Shown here piece after piece: positions 48,829-60,140 of a stretch of 64,000 nucleotides of DNA (positions are counted from its first letter, which is position 1; each line of letters begins with the position of its first letter). Source of the stretch: an uncultured Altererythrobacter sp. (GTDB lineage Bacteria; Pseudomonadota; Alphaproteobacteria; Sphingomonadales; Sphingomonadaceae); the NCBI GenBank assembly GCA_913055875.1, contig CAJXJY010000009.1, positions 1-64,000 on the forward strand, read 5' to 3'. A program made the translations under genes and the position numbers. The notes under the pieces are model-generated. The model made no database searches. It had not been told where the DNA came from and was given only the letters and a program-made list of their open reading frames with translations.

Positions 48829-50247
48829 TCAGATATGGATCGGCTTGCCCTGTACGGCCATCGCCGCTTCCTTGATTGCTTCGGAATGCGTCGGGTGGGC
48901 GTGGCAGGTATAGGCGATATCCTCGCTGGTGGCGCCGAATTCCATCGCCTGCGCGGCCTGCGCGATCATCGTGCCCGCGACGCTGGCGATGCACCATACA
49001 CCGAGGACGCGGTCGGTCTCGGCATCGGCCACGACCTTCACGAAGCCGTCGGGCTCGTGATTGGTCTTCGCGCGGCTGTTGGCCATCATCGGGAACTTGC
49101 CGACCTTGACCGCCGCCTTGTCGCCGCCCGCCTTTTCGATCGCTTCCTCGGTGGTGAGGCCGACTCCGGCGATTTCGGGCCAGGTGTAGACCACGCCGGG
49201 GATCACATCGTGATTCACGATGCCGGTCGGCCCGGCGATGTTCTCGGCGCAGGCAATGCCTTCGTCCTCGGCCTTGTGCGCGAGCATCGGGCCAGGGACG
49301 ACGTCGCCGATCGCCCATACGCCGTCGACGGCAGTGCGGAAATCGTGATCGGTCTCGATTTGACCGCGTTTGTTGGTTTCCAGCCCGATCTTGTCGAGGC
49401 CGAGCCCCTCGGTGTTGGGCCGGCGCCCGATCGAGACCAGCACGCAATCCGCCTCGATCTTCTGCTCGTCGCCGCCGGCGGCTTTCTCGACCGTCAGCGT
49501 GGCCTTCCTGCCCTTGACCGTGCAGCCGGTGACCTTGTGGCCGAGCATCAGCTCCATGCCCTGCTTCTTGAAAATCTTGGCCGCTTCCTTGCGGACATCC
49601 ATGTCCATGCCGGGCAGCAGCTGGTCGAGGAATTCGACCACCACCACCTCGGCCCCGAGCCGCCGCCACACCGAACCCAGTTCGAGCCCGATCACGCCGC
49701 CGCCGATGACGACCATCTTCTTCGGCACCTTGGCCAGTTCGAGCGCGCCGGTGGAATCGACCACCACCTGCTTGTCGTTGTCGACTTCGACATTGGGCAG
49801 CGGAGTGACCGAGGAGCCGGTCGCGATGATGACGTTCTTCGCCGTAACCGTTTCGTCGCCGACCTTGACCGTATGCGCATCCTCGAACGTCGCGTGGCCC
49901 TTCTTCCAGTCGATCTTGTTCTTCTTGAACAGGAATTCGATCCCGCCGGTCAGCCCTTTGACCGCGTCGCGCCGCTGCGCGTGCATCTGCTCGAGATTGA
50001 GCTTGGGGTTTACCTCTATCCCCATCTCCTTCATCGTCCCGCCCTTGGCTGCGTCGTAATATTCCGACGCATGGAGCATCGCCTTGGACGGGATGCAGCC
50101 GACATTGAGGCAGGTCCCGCCGAGCGTCTCGCGGCTCTCTGCGCAGGCGGTCTTGAGCCCCAGCTGCGCCGCGCGGATCGCGGCGACATAACCGCCGGGC
50201 CCGGCACCGATGACGAGGACGTCGTAGTCGTAATTCTGGTCAGCCAT
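48829..50247 (-). CDS. lpdA: dihydrolipoyl dehydrogenase (E3)
   Basis: 472 residues. FAD-binding GAGPGGYVAAIRAA, redox disulfide Cys46-Cys51 in GGTCLNVGC, NAD-binding GGGVIGLELGSVW and the C-terminal His-Glu of HAHPTHSE. It reoxidises dihydrolipoamide for 2-oxoglutarate (and perhaps pyruvate) dehydrogenase. Last gene of the minus-strand TCA cluster; separated from sucB by a type A REP-like pair. Confidence 0.97.
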   Translation of the reverse strand: MADQNYDYDVLVIGAGPGGYVAAIRAAQLGLKTACAESRETLGGTCLNVGCIPSKAMLHASEYYDAAKGGTMKEMGIEVNPKLNLEQMHAQRRDAVKGLTGGIEFLFKKNKIDWKKGHATFEDAHTVKVGDETVTAKNVIIATGSSVTPLPNVEVDNDKQVVVDSTGALELAKVPKKMVVIGGGVIGLELGSVWRRLGAEVVVVEFLDQLLPGMDMDVRKEAAKIFKKQGMELMLGHKVTGCTVKGRKATLTVEKAAGGDEQKIEADCVLVSIGRRPNTEGLGLDKIGLETNKRGQIETDHDFRTAVDGVWAIGDVVPGPMLAHKAEDEGIACAENIAGPTGIVNHDVIPGVVYTWPEIAGVGLTTEEAIEKAGGDKAAVKVGKFPMMANSRAKTNHEPDGFVKVVADAETDRVLGVWCIASVAGTMIAQAAQAMEFGATSEDIAYTCHAHPTHSEAIKEAAMAVQGKPIHI

Positions 50248-50258
50248 TCTCTAACTCC

Positions 50259-50338
50259 GTCATCCCGGCGAAAGCCGGGATCTCAGGCCTCCTGGTCGTA
50301 CTTTGCTGCACGAGATCCCGGATCAAGTCCGGGATGAC
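50259..50338. repeat. REP-like pair, type A
   Basis: GTCATCCCGGCGAAAGCCGG...ATCTC (50259-50284) and GAGATCCCGGATCAAGTCCG...GATGAC (50312-50338) in the sucB-lpdA spacer. Confidence 0.87.
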
Positions 50339-50346
50339 GCGAAGCG

Positions 50347-51627
50347 TCACAAATCGATCAGCATCCGCGTCGGATCCTCGATCGCCTCCTTGATGATCTT
50401 GAGCGCGGTGACCGCCTCGCGGCCGTCGATCAGGCGGTGGTCGTAGCTGAGTGCGAGATACATCATCGGGCGCACCACGATCTCGCCGTCGACCACCACC
50501 GCGCGGTCCTCGATCCGGTGGAGCCCGAGCACCGCGCTTTGCGGCGGGTTGATGATCGGTGTCGACATCAGCGATCCGAACACGCCGCCGTTGGAAATGG
50601 TGAAGGTGCCGCCCTTCATATCCTCCATCGTCAGCGTGCCCTCGCGCGCGCGGCTGCCGAAATCGGCGATGTCCTTTTCGATTTGCGCGAAGCCCTTGGC
50701 CTGCGCGTCGCGGATGACCGGGACGACCAGCCCGTTGGGCGCACTGACCGCGACCGAGATGTCGACATAGTCGTGATAGACGATCTCCTGCTCGCCTTCT
50801 GGGCCCTCGATATAGGCGTTGGCGGCGGGCACGTCCTTGAGCGCGAGGCACGCGGCCTTGGCGAAGAAGCCCATGAAGCCGAGCTTGATGTCGTGCTTCT
50901 TGGCAAACAGCTCCTTGTACTTCTCGCGCGCCGCGATCACCGCCGACATGTCGCAATCGTTGAACGTGGTGAGCAGCGCGGCCTCTTCCTGCGCGCCCTT
51001 GAGCCGCTTGGCGATGGTCTGGCGCATCCGCGTCATCTTGACGCGCTCTTCCTTGCGTTCGCCGCTCGATGCTACGGGGGCAGGGCTGGGCGAAGGCGCC
51101 GGTGCCGAAGCGCTCGAAGCCGGGGCGTCACCCTTCTTCTTGGCGGCGGCGAGCACGTCTTCCTTGGTCAGCCGACCATCCTTGCCGGTGCCCTTGATCG
51201 TGGTCGGATCGACCCCGTGTTCGAGCACCGCGCGGCGCACTGCCGGGCTGAGCGTCTGCGTGCCCGAGCCGCTTTCCGGCAGGGCCTCGATTTCCTCCTT
51301 CGATGCCTCGTCCGCGTCCTCCGCCTGCTTGCTCGGCGTTTCGCTTTCGTCCTTGCGCGCGCGCGTTTCCTCGGGGCCGGCCTGGGCGACATCGTCCTCG
51401 ATCGTCGCGATCACCGCGCCGACCTCGACCGTATCGCCGACCGCGGCCTTCTGCTCGGCGAGCACGCCGGCAACGGGCGAGGGGACCTCGACCGCGACCT
51501 TGTCGGTTTCGAGGCTGACGATCGGCTCGTCGACCGCGACCGCATCGCCGGGCTGCTTGAGCCATTCGCCGATCGTGCCCTCGGTGACCGATTCACCCAG
51601 CGTCGGGACGGTAATTTCCTTGGCCAT
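50347..51627 (-). CDS. sucB: 2-oxoglutarate dehydrogenase E2, dihydrolipoyl succinyltransferase
   Basis: 426 residues. Lipoyl domain with Lys43 in [10 protein letters not shown], an Ala/Pro/Glu-rich linker, the peripheral-subunit-binding domain ([20 protein letters not shown]), a second linker and the catalytic domain with [13 protein letters not shown] (catalytic His-x3-Asp). It transfers the succinyl group to CoA. ATG at 51627 fixed by the lipoyl-domain start. Between sucA (12 bases upstream) and lpdA. Confidence 0.97.
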   Translation of the reverse strand: MAKEITVPTLGESVTEGTIGEWLKQPGDAVAVDEPIVSLETDKVAVEVPSPVAGVLAEQKAAVGDTVEVGAVIATIEDDVAQAGPEETRARKDESETPSKQAEDADEASKEEIEALPESGSGTQTLSPAVRRAVLEHGVDPTTIKGTGKDGRLTKEDVLAAAKKKGDAPASSASAPAPSPSPAPVASSGERKEERVKMTRMRQTIAKRLKGAQEEAALLTTFNDCDMSAVIAAREKYKELFAKKHDIKLGFMGFFAKAACLALKDVPAANAYIEGPEGEQEIVYHDYVDISVAVSAPNGLVVPVIRDAQAKGFAQIEKDIADFGSRAREGTLTMEDMKGGTFTISNGGVFGSLMSTPIINPPQSAVLGLHRIEDRAVVVDGEIVVRPMMYLALSYDHRLIDGREAVTALKIIKEAIEDPTRMLIDL

Positions 51628-51638
51628 AAATGCGTTCC

Positions 51639-54488
51639 TCAGGCCTTCTTCCTGCGTTTCGATTTGCCGGTGCGCGCCGCTGCGCCGCCATCGTTGAGTC
51701 CCAGCGCCATCGAGACGAGGCAGCGCTGCTGTTCCTCGTGGCGGCTGGCGAAACCGGTGGCGGGCGACGCGGCGACCTCGCGCCCGGCATAGAGTGGGCG
51801 CATGCCCTCGTGACCGGCCGCCGTCAGCGCGTGTTCGATCTGGTTCTCGACGAAGAACCAGGCGCCGTTGTTGCGCGGTTCCTCCTGGCACCAGACGACG
51901 CTTTCGAGATTGCCCATCCGCTTCAGCCGCACCGCGAGCGGTTCGCCGGGGAAGGGATAGAGCTGCTCGATGCGCACGATCGAGACATCGTCGACGCCTT
52001 CCTCGTCGCGTTTTTCCATCAGGTCGTAGGCGACCTTGCCCGAACACAGCACCAGCCGGCGCACCTTCTTGTCGGCGATCTCGGTCAGGTCGGACTTGAT
52101 CCGCATGAAGTGTTGCTCGCCGAGGAAATCCTCCGCCGCCGATTTCGCCATCGGATGCCGCAACAGCGATTTCGGCGTCATGATCACCAGCGGCTTCCTG
52201 AACTGGCGCAACATCTGGCGGCGCAGCACGTGGAAATAATTCGCCGGGGTGGTGATGTTGCAGACCTGGATATTGTCGTTCGCACACAGCTGCAGGAAGC
52301 GTTCGAGCCGGGCCGAGGAGTGCTCGGGCCCCTGACCCTCGTAACCGTGCGGCAGCAGCAACACGAGGCCGTTGGCGCGCAGCCACTTGACCTCACCCGC
52401 GGCGATGAACTGGTCGATCATGATCTGCGCGCCATTGGCGAAATCGCCGAACTGCGCTTCCCACAGCACCAGCGTCTTGGGATCGGCCATCGCGAAGCCG
52501 TATTCGAAGCCGAGCACGCCGTATTCGGACAGCGGGCTGTCATAGACCTCGAACTTGCCGTGCGGCAGCTGGCACAGCGGGATGTATTTGCGCTCGCTCT
52601 GCTGGTCGACCCACACCGCGTGCCGCTGGCTGAACGTGCCGCGGCCCGAATCCTGGCCCGACAGGCGCACGCCGTAGCCCTCGGTCACGAGGCTGCCGAA
52701 AGCGAGCGCCTCCGCGGTGGCCCAGTCGAAGCCTTCGCCGCTGTCGAACATGTCCCGCTTCGCGCCGATCACCCGGCCGAGCGTCTTGTGGATTTCGAGA
52801 TCGTCGGGAACGGTGGTCAGCGTGCGGCCGAGGCTGTCGAACAGCTTCTTCTCGATCGCCGTTTCGACATTGCGGCGCGCGTTTTCGGGATCGGCCGGCC
52901 GGGCCAGCCCCGCCCACCGGCCGCCGAACCAGTCGGCCTCGTTGGCCTTGTAGCTGCCGGCAGCGTCGAATTCCTCCTGTAGATGCGCAGTGAATTCCTC
53001 GCGCAATTGCGGGGCGGTGCCGCGCTCGATCACGCCTTCCGCGATCAGCTTCTCGGCGTAGAGGAAGCTGACCTTCTTGTGCGCGCGGATCGCGTCGTAC
53101 ATCTGCGGCTGGGTGAATTTGGGCTCGTCGCCCTCATTGTGGCCGAAGCGGCGATAGCACCACATGTCGATCACGATGTCGCGCTTGAATTTCTGCCGGT
53201 ATTCGATCGCCAGCTTGCAGGCGAAGGTGACCGCCTCCGGATCGTCGCCGTTGACGTGCAGGATCGGCGCCTGGACGCCCTTGGCGACATCGGAGGGGTA
53301 GGGCGAGCTGCGCGCGAAACGCGGGCTGGTGGTGAAGCCGATCTGGTTGTTGATGATGAAATGGATGCAGCCGCCGGTGTTGTAGCCGTTGATGCCGGAG
53401 AAACTCAGGCTCTCCCACACCACGCCCTGGCCGGCAAAGGCCGCGTCGCCGTGGATCAGCACGGGTAGCACTTCGGCATGCGCGTCTAGATCGTCGCGGA
53501 TCGCCTGCTGCGCGCGGGTCTTGCCGAGCACGACCGGGTCGACCGCCTCGAGATGCGACGGGTTGGGGACGAGGCTCATATGCACCTCGATCCCGTCGAA
53601 TTCGCGGTCGGTGCTGGTGCCGAGGTGGTATTTGACGTCGCCCGAACCGCCGACATCGTCGGGATTGGCACTGCCGCCGGAAAATTCGTGGAAGATGACC
53701 TTGTAGGGCTTGGCCATCACGTTCGCGAGCACGTTGAGCCTACCCCTGTGGGCCATCCCGTAGATAATCTCGCGAACGCCGGTCGCGCCGCCATACTTGA
53801 TCACCGCCTCGAGCGCCGGGATCATCGATTCGCCGCCGTCGAGGCCGAAGCGCTTGGTGCCGACATATTTCTTGCCGAGGAAATTCTCGTATTCCTCGCC
53901 GCGGATCACTGCCTGCAGGATCGCCTTCTTGCCCTCGGGGGTGAACTGGATCGTCTCTTCGGGGCTCTCGAACTTGTCCTGCAGGAAGCGGCGTTCTTCG
54001 GTGTCCGAGATGTGCATGTATTCGAGACCGACATGGCCGCAATAGGTCTGCCGCAGCGCGGCGTAGAGATCGCCGATCCGGACCCATTCGAAGCCGAACA
54101 CGCCGCCGACATAGACTTCCTTGTCCTCCTGCCCGTCGAAGCCGTGCCATTGGAGCTGCAGGTCTTCCGGCTCTTCGCGGTGCGACAGGCCGAGCGGGTC
54201 GAGGTTGGCAGCCAAGTGCCCGCGCACGCGGTAGAGCCGGACCATCAGCATGGCGCGGATCGAATCGCCCGCCGCTTCCTCGATCGCCCTGGGATCGGTG
54301 CTCTTGCCCGCCTTGGCCGCGGCCTGCGCGACCGCCTGCTTCATCGTGGTCGGGTCGAGCGCCTGCGTGAGGTCCGCATCGCCGTCCGCGACCGCGGCGA
54401 GCCAGCCCGGATTGGCCCAGCTCGGGCCGGGCTGCGGGCCTTCCTGATCGGAGAGCGCGGGGAGGAAATCGTGCTGTTCGTTGCCCAT
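51639..54488 (-). CDS. sucA: 2-oxoglutarate dehydrogenase E1
   Basis: 949 residues of the thiamine-diphosphate-dependent E1o. ExE/KGD-type landmarks: [35 protein letters not shown] (20 residues), [13 protein letters not shown] (ThDP/Mg binding), [12 protein letters not shown] and [20 protein letters not shown]. It decarboxylates 2-oxoglutarate. The gene follows a GIY-YIG gene and REP-like elements rather than sucC/sucD directly. Confidence 0.97.
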   Translation of the reverse strand: MGNEQHDFLPALSDQEGPQPGPSWANPGWLAAVADGDADLTQALDPTTMKQAVAQAAAKAGKSTDPRAIEEAAGDSIRAMLMVRLYRVRGHLAANLDPLGLSHREEPEDLQLQWHGFDGQEDKEVYVGGVFGFEWVRIGDLYAALRQTYCGHVGLEYMHISDTEERRFLQDKFESPEETIQFTPEGKKAILQAVIRGEEYENFLGKKYVGTKRFGLDGGESMIPALEAVIKYGGATGVREIIYGMAHRGRLNVLANVMAKPYKVIFHEFSGGSANPDDVGGSGDVKYHLGTSTDREFDGIEVHMSLVPNPSHLEAVDPVVLGKTRAQQAIRDDLDAHAEVLPVLIHGDAAFAGQGVVWESLSFSGINGYNTGGCIHFIINNQIGFTTSPRFARSSPYPSDVAKGVQAPILHVNGDDPEAVTFACKLAIEYRQKFKRDIVIDMWCYRRFGHNEGDEPKFTQPQMYDAIRAHKKVSFLYAEKLIAEGVIERGTAPQLREEFTAHLQEEFDAAGSYKANEADWFGGRWAGLARPADPENARRNVETAIEKKLFDSLGRTLTTVPDDLEIHKTLGRVIGAKRDMFDSGEGFDWATAEALAFGSLVTEGYGVRLSGQDSGRGTFSQRHAVWVDQQSERKYIPLCQLPHGKFEVYDSPLSEYGVLGFEYGFAMADPKTLVLWEAQFGDFANGAQIMIDQFIAAGEVKWLRANGLVLLLPHGYEGQGPEHSSARLERFLQLCANDNIQVCNITTPANYFHVLRRQMLRQFRKPLVIMTPKSLLRHPMAKSAAEDFLGEQHFMRIKSDLTEIADKKVRRLVLCSGKVAYDLMEKRDEEGVDDVSIVRIEQLYPFPGEPLAVRLKRMGNLESVVWCQEEPRNNGAWFFVENQIEHALTAAGHEGMRPLYAGREVAASPATGFASRHEEQQRCLVSMALGLNDGGAAARTGKSKRRKKA

Positions 54489-54501
54489 GTCGGTTACTCG
54501 C

Positions 54502-54530
54502 GAGCCCCCGCGAAGGCGGGGGCCTCAGGC
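54502..54530. repeat. REP-like half, type C
   Basis: A single type C palindrome, GAGCCCCCGCGAAGGCGGGG...CTCAGGC, lying 13 bases after the GIY-YIG gene on its 3' side and upstream of sucA. Confidence 0.75.
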
Positions 54531-54543
54531 CGGTGGCGCTCAG

Positions 54544-54828
54544 TCACAGATCGTCCGCCAGATCGCGCCATGTTGGATTCATCTCGACGATACGCACCGC
54601 TTTCCATGCCCGTTTCCACTTCTTCATCTGCACTTCGAACGCGCGCGCTTCGTGAATGTTCTCGAATTCCTCGAACCAGACGAGGCGATGGCAGTTGAAC
54701 CGTTTCGTGAAGCCGGCAACGGCGCCGCTGCGATGCTGCTCGACGCGTTTGGCGAGGTGGTCCGTGACGCCGATATAGAGGACACCCATCGGCTTGTTGG
54801 TGAGGATATAGGCATAGCCGGGTTTCAC
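54544..54828 (-). CDS. GIY-YIG nuclease-domain protein
   Basis: 94 residues, a lone GIY-YIG domain: YAYILTN...VLYIGVT (the two strands), then LAKRVEQHRSG, KRFNCHRLVWFEE, FEVQMKKWKRAWK and a conserved NP-WRDL tail (NPTWRDLADD). The catalytic Tyr, Arg and Glu of the family are present. Sits inside the TCA operon between sucD and sucA with type C REP-like palindromes on both sides. Small GIY-YIG proteins of this type are scattered in alphaproteobacteria; function unknown. Confidence 0.88.
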   Translation of the reverse strand: MKPGYAYILTNKPMGVLYIGVTDHLAKRVEQHRSGAVAGFTKRFNCHRLVWFEEFENIHEARAFEVQMKKWKRAWKAVRIVEMNPTWRDLADDL

Positions 54829-54830
54829 TG

Positions 54831-54907
54831 CGCCCCCGCGAAGGCGGGGGTCTCGGGTTCCATGCGAAGCGCCTGTGGCCCGAGGTCCCCGCCTTCGCGG
54901 GGACTCA
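54831..54907. repeat. REP-like pair, type C
   Basis: CGCCCCCGCGAAGGCGGGGG...TCTCGGG (54831-54860) and GCCTGTGGCCCGAGGTCCCC...ACTCAC (54871-54907) between the GIY-YIG gene and sucD. CTCGGG/CCCGAG forms an inner stem. Confidence 0.85.
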
Positions 54908-54922
54908 CAAAATACATCACCG

Positions 54923-55813
54923 TCATGCGAGTTCCTTCAGCATCGCGTCGAGCGTGGTGCCGAGTTCGCTGGGCGAGGGGGAGACGCGGATGCCCGCATC
55001 TTCCATCGCGGCGATCTTGTCGTCGGCGCCGCCCTGGCCGCCCGAGACGATCGCCCCGGCATGGCCCATGCGGCGGCCCGGAGGCGCGGTGCGGCCGGCG
55101 ATGAAGCCGACGATCGGCTTCTGACGGCCTTTCGCGGCTTCCTGCTTGATGAATTCTGCCGCCTCTTCCTCGGCGCTGCCGCCGATCTCGCCGATCATCA
55201 CGATCGACTTGGTCGCGTCGTCCGACAGGAACAGGTCGAGCACGTCGATGAAATTGGTCCCGTTGACCGGATCGCCGCCGATCCCGACCGCGGTGGTCTG
55301 GCCGAGCCCGACCTGCGTCGTCTGGTGCACCGCCTCGTAGGTCAGCGTGCCCGACCGGCTGACCACGCCGACCGAACCCTTCTGGAAGATGCTGCCCGGC
55401 ATGATGCCGATCTTGCATTCCCCGGGTGTCAGCACGCCGGGGCAGTTGGGGCCGATCAGGCGCGACTTCGAACCTTCGAGCGCGGCCTTGACCTTGACCA
55501 TGTCGAGCACCGGGATGCCCTCGGTGATGCACACGATCAGCTCCATCTCCGCATCGATCGCCTCGCAGATCGCGTCGGCGGCGAAGGGCGGGGGGACGTA
55601 GATGCAACTCGCGGTCGCACCGGTCTCGGCCTTCGCCTCGCGCACGGTGTCGAAATTGGGCAGGCCAATATGCGTCGTGCCGCCCTTACCGGGGGTGACG
55701 CCCGCGACCATCTGCGTCCCGTAATCGAGCGCCTGCTGCGTGTGGAAGGTGCCGGTATCGCCGGTCATCCCCTGCGTGATGACCTTGGTGCTCTTGTCGA
55801 CGAGGATGGACAT
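54923..55813 (-). CDS. sucD: succinyl-CoA synthetase alpha subunit
   Basis: 296 residues. CoA-binding Rossmann start ([18 protein letters not shown]) and the phosphohistidine region [20 protein letters not shown] with His in GHAGAI. It forms the CoA- and phosphate-carrying half of the ADP-forming enzyme. GGAG precedes the ATG at 55813; the frame continues upstream without family similarity. The beta subunit sucC, usually adjacent, is not in the cluster. Confidence 0.96.
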   Translation of the reverse strand: MSILVDKSTKVITQGMTGDTGTFHTQQALDYGTQMVAGVTPGKGGTTHIGLPNFDTVREAKAETGATASCIYVPPPFAADAICEAIDAEMELIVCITEGIPVLDMVKVKAALEGSKSRLIGPNCPGVLTPGECKIGIMPGSIFQKGSVGVVSRSGTLTYEAVHQTTQVGLGQTTAVGIGGDPVNGTNFIDVLDLFLSDDATKSIVMIGEIGGSAEEEAAEFIKQEAAKGRQKPIVGFIAGRTAPPGRRMGHAGAIVSGGQGGADDKIAAMEDAGIRVSPSPSELGTTLDAMLKELA

Positions 55814-55814
55814 T

Positions 55815-56411
55815 CTATTCTCCGATAGCTTGGCGACGGTCACGTCGGCCAAATAGCTTTTTCAAATCGACGCCAATCCCGCCGATGTTTGGCTGCAGCA
55901 TGACTGCGTCCGTCACTCGACCGCCAATGCGTTCGCCCCACGGATTTTCCCGCAGAACGTCGAATTTCTCTGCTCTGAAGTTGCGAAGCGTCAGGCCCTT
56001 CTCAAGATCATCGAAAATCGAACCTATGACGTGAAGGAAGTCGCTGGGAGAGGTGCAGAAATCTCTGAGAGGCAACAATGCTAGGTCGCGAAGCCCATCT
56101 GCCTCGCGCTCCATTCGACCTTCCATGAAATAACGAGGGTGGGTGTGTGTAATCAGAATAGCGGGCAAAATTTCTGAGGCATCGTGACCGCACACATGGT
56201 GCCAATCCAGAACCTCGTTCGCAAAGTGAACCCCGCGACCGCTCATTACCACCACCGCTTCAGTCTCAGAAGCGCGTTGGGAAAGATGCCCGAAATTATC
56301 ACGGAAAAGCCGCTCGTATTCACCAGCGGGCCAACCGTAGTCTAGCAGGTAGACATACAGACTTCGATCTCCCGTCGGGAGCTCCTTCATGGTGCTGACG
56401 TAAAGGCCCAT
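55815..56411 (-). CDS. unknown AT-richer gene inside the TCA cluster
   Basis: 198 residues, no family recognised. The centre reads [24 protein letters not shown] and [14 protein letters not shown]; the C-terminal half [20 protein letters not shown] and [14 protein letters not shown]. Several His and Cys residues ([13 protein letters not shown]) could bind metal. Base composition is clearly AT-richer than mdh and sucD on both sides, pointing to recent acquisition. It ends one base after the sucD start region and starts eight bases after the mdh stop, occupying the place where sucC lies in many alphaproteobacteria. Confidence 0.65.
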   Translation of the reverse strand: MGLYVSTMKELPTGDRSLYVYLLDYGWPAGEYERLFRDNFGHLSQRASETEAVVVMSGRGVHFANEVLDWHHVCGHDASEILPAILITHTHPRYFMEGRMEREADGLRDLALLPLRDFCTSPSDFLHVIGSIFDDLEKGLTLRNFRAEKFDVLRENPWGERIGGRVTDAVMLQPNIGGIGVDLKKLFGRRDRRQAIGE

Positions 56412-56418
56412 ATGCGGC

Positions 56419-57561
<1,143 letters not shown>

Positions 57562-57636
57562 CGCAATTGCAATAACATGTTGGATTGGGGGTATTCCCGT
57601 CTCGAACCGTCGGAGCGGCGAGAGGTTCCCGGCCGC

Positions 57637-59598
57637 TCAGGCGATCAGGCGATGCGGATTGCCGTCGTCGCGTTCCTGCGCCAGCAGCATGGCGGCGAGA
57701 TAGTCGGGCACGGCGCGGCTGAAATAGTAGCCCTGGCCGAGCGTACAGCCGGCCTCGCGCACCGCCTTGACCTGGTCGATCGTCTCGAGCCCTTCGGCGA
57801 CGATCTCCATGTCGAGCTGCGAGCCGAGCTCGGCCACAGCGCGGATGATCGCCTCCGCCTTGCGCCCGACATCAGGGCCGGAGACGAAGCTGCGGTCGAC
57901 CTTGATCTTCTTGAACGGGTATTTGTTGATGTAGCCGAGCGAGGAGTAGCCCGTCCCGAAATCGTCGAGCGCGAAGCGCACCCCTGCCGAGGACAGTTCC
58001 TCGATGAAGAAATTGGTCGATTCGCTGTCGTCGAGGAACAGGCTCTCGGTCACTTCGAGCTCGAGCCGCTCGGGCGGCAGGTCGGCCTCGCGCAGCGCGT
58101 TGAGAATGCCGAGCGCCGCGCCCGGGGCGCGGATCTGCAGCGGCGACAGGTTGACCGCGATGGTGACGTCGTCGGGCCAGTTCGCGGCGGCCTTGGCCGC
58201 TTGCGCGGTGATCCAGTTGCCGAGCGTGATGATAAGGCCGGTTTCCTCGGCCACGGGGATGAATTCGTCGGGGCGCAGTTCGCCTTTTTCCGGGTGGAAC
58301 CAGCGCACCAGCGCCTCGAAGGCGCGGATCCGGCCGCTCGACAGGTCGACGATCGGCTGGAAGAAGATCGACAGCTCGTCCTTCTGGATCGCGGCGCGCA
58401 GTTCGGCCTCGATCTCGCGCCGGCGGACCAGGTTGCGGGTCATCGAATCGTCGAAGAAGCAGGTCTGCCCGCGGCCGTTGACCTTGGCATGGTAGAGCGC
58501 GAGGTCGGCCGACTGCATCAGCTTGTCGGCATCGTCGCCGTCCTCGGGCATCACCGCGACGCCGAGCGAGGCGCGGATTTCCATCCGTTCGCCGTCGAGC
58601 CGCAGCGGACGCATGATCTCGGCATGCACTTCGCTCGCCAGCCGTTCGGCCTCGTGGCGATCGTCGACATCGGCGACGATGATGAATTCGTCGCCGCCGA
58701 AACGCGAGATGATCGCCCCGTCGGGGGTCACGCCGGTCAGCCGCTGCGCGATCTCGCCGAGCACACGGTCGCCGACGGTGTGGCCGAGCAGGTCGTTGAG
58801 CTCCTTGAACCGGTCGAGGTCGATCCAGAACAGCGCCACCTTCTGATCCTCGGGCAGGGCCATAAGGTGCTCGACCATCTCGTGGTTGAGCCCGGCGCGG
58901 TTGACGAGACCGGTGACGACGTCGGTGCGCGCCAGTATCCGCATCTTTTCCGCCATCTCGGCGCTCTTTTCGGCCGCGCCGATGCTGTCGCGCAGGACCT
59001 TGAACACGTTGAGCGTAATCGAGGCCATCGCGGGCAGCAGCAGGAACATCGTCGCGGCGAGCGCGAGGAAGGGCAGGGTGGCGATATAGAGCGCGGCGGC
59101 GATGATCGGCGCGCAGACCAGGAACAGCTGGCCGAGCGCGATCGCCGGCCGGCCCGCATTGCGGGCGCAAATGCCGACGCCGTAGCAGGTCGCATTGGCG
59201 ATCAGCAGCACTTCGAGCGGCGCGCCGAGTTCCATCACCAGCGTCATCGCCGCGATCACGCCGAGCATCAGCGCATAGCTGAACGCCCCGATCTCGTAGA
59301 CGATCTCGAGCGTCGAGGTGCTTGTGTCGTCGTCGTCGGGCGACAGGCCGAGCGCGGCGGTGACGCGGGTGACGGCGATGAAGCTGAGCACGATGCCGGC
59401 GATCAGGATCGCCTGCGAGCCGCTGAGCCATGCCGCGAGCACGCTGATGACGATACCGTTGACCGCGCCGATCGCGAGGCTGGTGGGCTGTGTGTAGAGG
59501 GTACGTACGAGGGTTCGGCGAACGCGCTCGCTCAACGCATCCGTGCCGGTCATTGAAAAGATCGTGCGGATCTTCTCTATGGGCTCGCTCCTCGCCAT
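57637..59598 (-). CDS. membrane GGDEF-EAL c-di-GMP protein
   Basis: 653 residues. About six membrane helices in the first 210 residues, then a GGDEF domain (RFGGDEFIIV; SLGVAVMPEDG) and an EAL domain with AFEALVRWFHP, VNLSPLQIR, DDFGTGYSSL and VAEGLETIDQ. Both active sites look intact, so it could make and degrade cyclic di-GMP; in such hybrids one activity often dominates. The RxxD inhibitory site is absent (the residues four before GGDEF are AIISRF). The tandem PilZ protein (8662-9333) is a possible effector. Confidence 0.9.
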   Translation of the reverse strand: MARSEPIEKIRTIFSMTGTDALSERVRRTLVRTLYTQPTSLAIGAVNGIVISVLAAWLSGSQAILIAGIVLSFIAVTRVTAALGLSPDDDDTSTSTLEIVYEIGAFSYALMLGVIAAMTLVMELGAPLEVLLIANATCYGVGICARNAGRPAIALGQLFLVCAPIIAAALYIATLPFLALAATMFLLLPAMASITLNVFKVLRDSIGAAEKSAEMAEKMRILARTDVVTGLVNRAGLNHEMVEHLMALPEDQKVALFWIDLDRFKELNDLLGHTVGDRVLGEIAQRLTGVTPDGAIISRFGGDEFIIVADVDDRHEAERLASEVHAEIMRPLRLDGERMEIRASLGVAVMPEDGDDADKLMQSADLALYHAKVNGRGQTCFFDDSMTRNLVRRREIEAELRAAIQKDELSIFFQPIVDLSSGRIRAFEALVRWFHPEKGELRPDEFIPVAEETGLIITLGNWITAQAAKAAANWPDDVTIAVNLSPLQIRAPGAALGILNALREADLPPERLELEVTESLFLDDSESTNFFIEELSSAGVRFALDDFGTGYSSLGYINKYPFKKIKVDRSFVSGPDVGRKAEAIIRAVAELGSQLDMEIVAEGLETIDQVKAVREAGCTLGQGYYFSRAVPDYLAAMLLAQERDDGNPHRLIA

Positions 59599-59665
59599 GG
59601 AGGCTGCATTAGAGCGAAACGGTCACCGTTTGGTTAACGGCGGAGTTACCATCTCGGCGGGCGCT

Positions 59666-59995
59666 TCACGCGCCCTTGTCCAGCCCCCCGTTTGCAATAT
59701 CGCCGACCGCGCGGTCGAATTGCGCGGCCAGCCGGCGGTCGAGCGTCCTGCAGATGCCGAGCCACCAGTCGTATGCCTGCCTGTCGCCGGCGAAGAACGC
59801 CTGTTCCGCCTGCCTCCGCGCCTGCCGCGCGGCGCCGAGACCGTGCTCGGCGAAATGACGCAGGGCCGCGTGCAGCATCCGGTCGTCGGTCTCGCCGCCA
59901 TTGTCGTTGGCCGCGCGACCGATCGCGCGCCTTGTAAGAGCGCGTGCGATCGGCGAGCCGGTCGTGGAACGGGCGGCGGCAAAATGGAGGGTCAT
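59666..59995 (-). CDS. conserved small protein of sphingomonads
   Basis: 109 residues. The conserved part is SPIARALTRRAIGRAANDN, HAALRHFAEHGLGAARQARR and EQAFFAGDRQAYDWWLGICR, strongly kept in related genomes to the best of my knowledge. No domain known; soluble and basic. I start at MTLHFAAARS (59995) because the family begins there; upstream in-frame codons are poorly conserved. Function unknown. Confidence 0.7.
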   Translation of the reverse strand: MTLHFAAARSTTGSPIARALTRRAIGRAANDNGGETDDRMLHAALRHFAEHGLGAARQARRQAEQAFFAGDRQAYDWWLGICRTLDRRLAAQFDRAVGDIANGGLDKGA

Positions 59996-60140
59996 GCAGG
60001 GATCGTCCCGGGTCGAATGAAGCGTTGGCCCGGACCTATGCGTGCACCCGCTAAGGTCCGGTTCCGGCAAAGGGTTTCCAGGCGATTAAGAGTTTGGGTG
60101 GAACGCCCGCTAACCAAGCGGTTAGGCGCGAAACACAGCC

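Noticed and set aside
47242-50337. 1031-codon plus-strand open frame across the amidase, coiled-coil and lpdA genes
   Set aside because: It is a GC-bias shadow: three clear minus-strand genes (amidase, lpdA with full motifs) occupy the region, and the plus-strand product has no domain and is full of Arg/His repeats.
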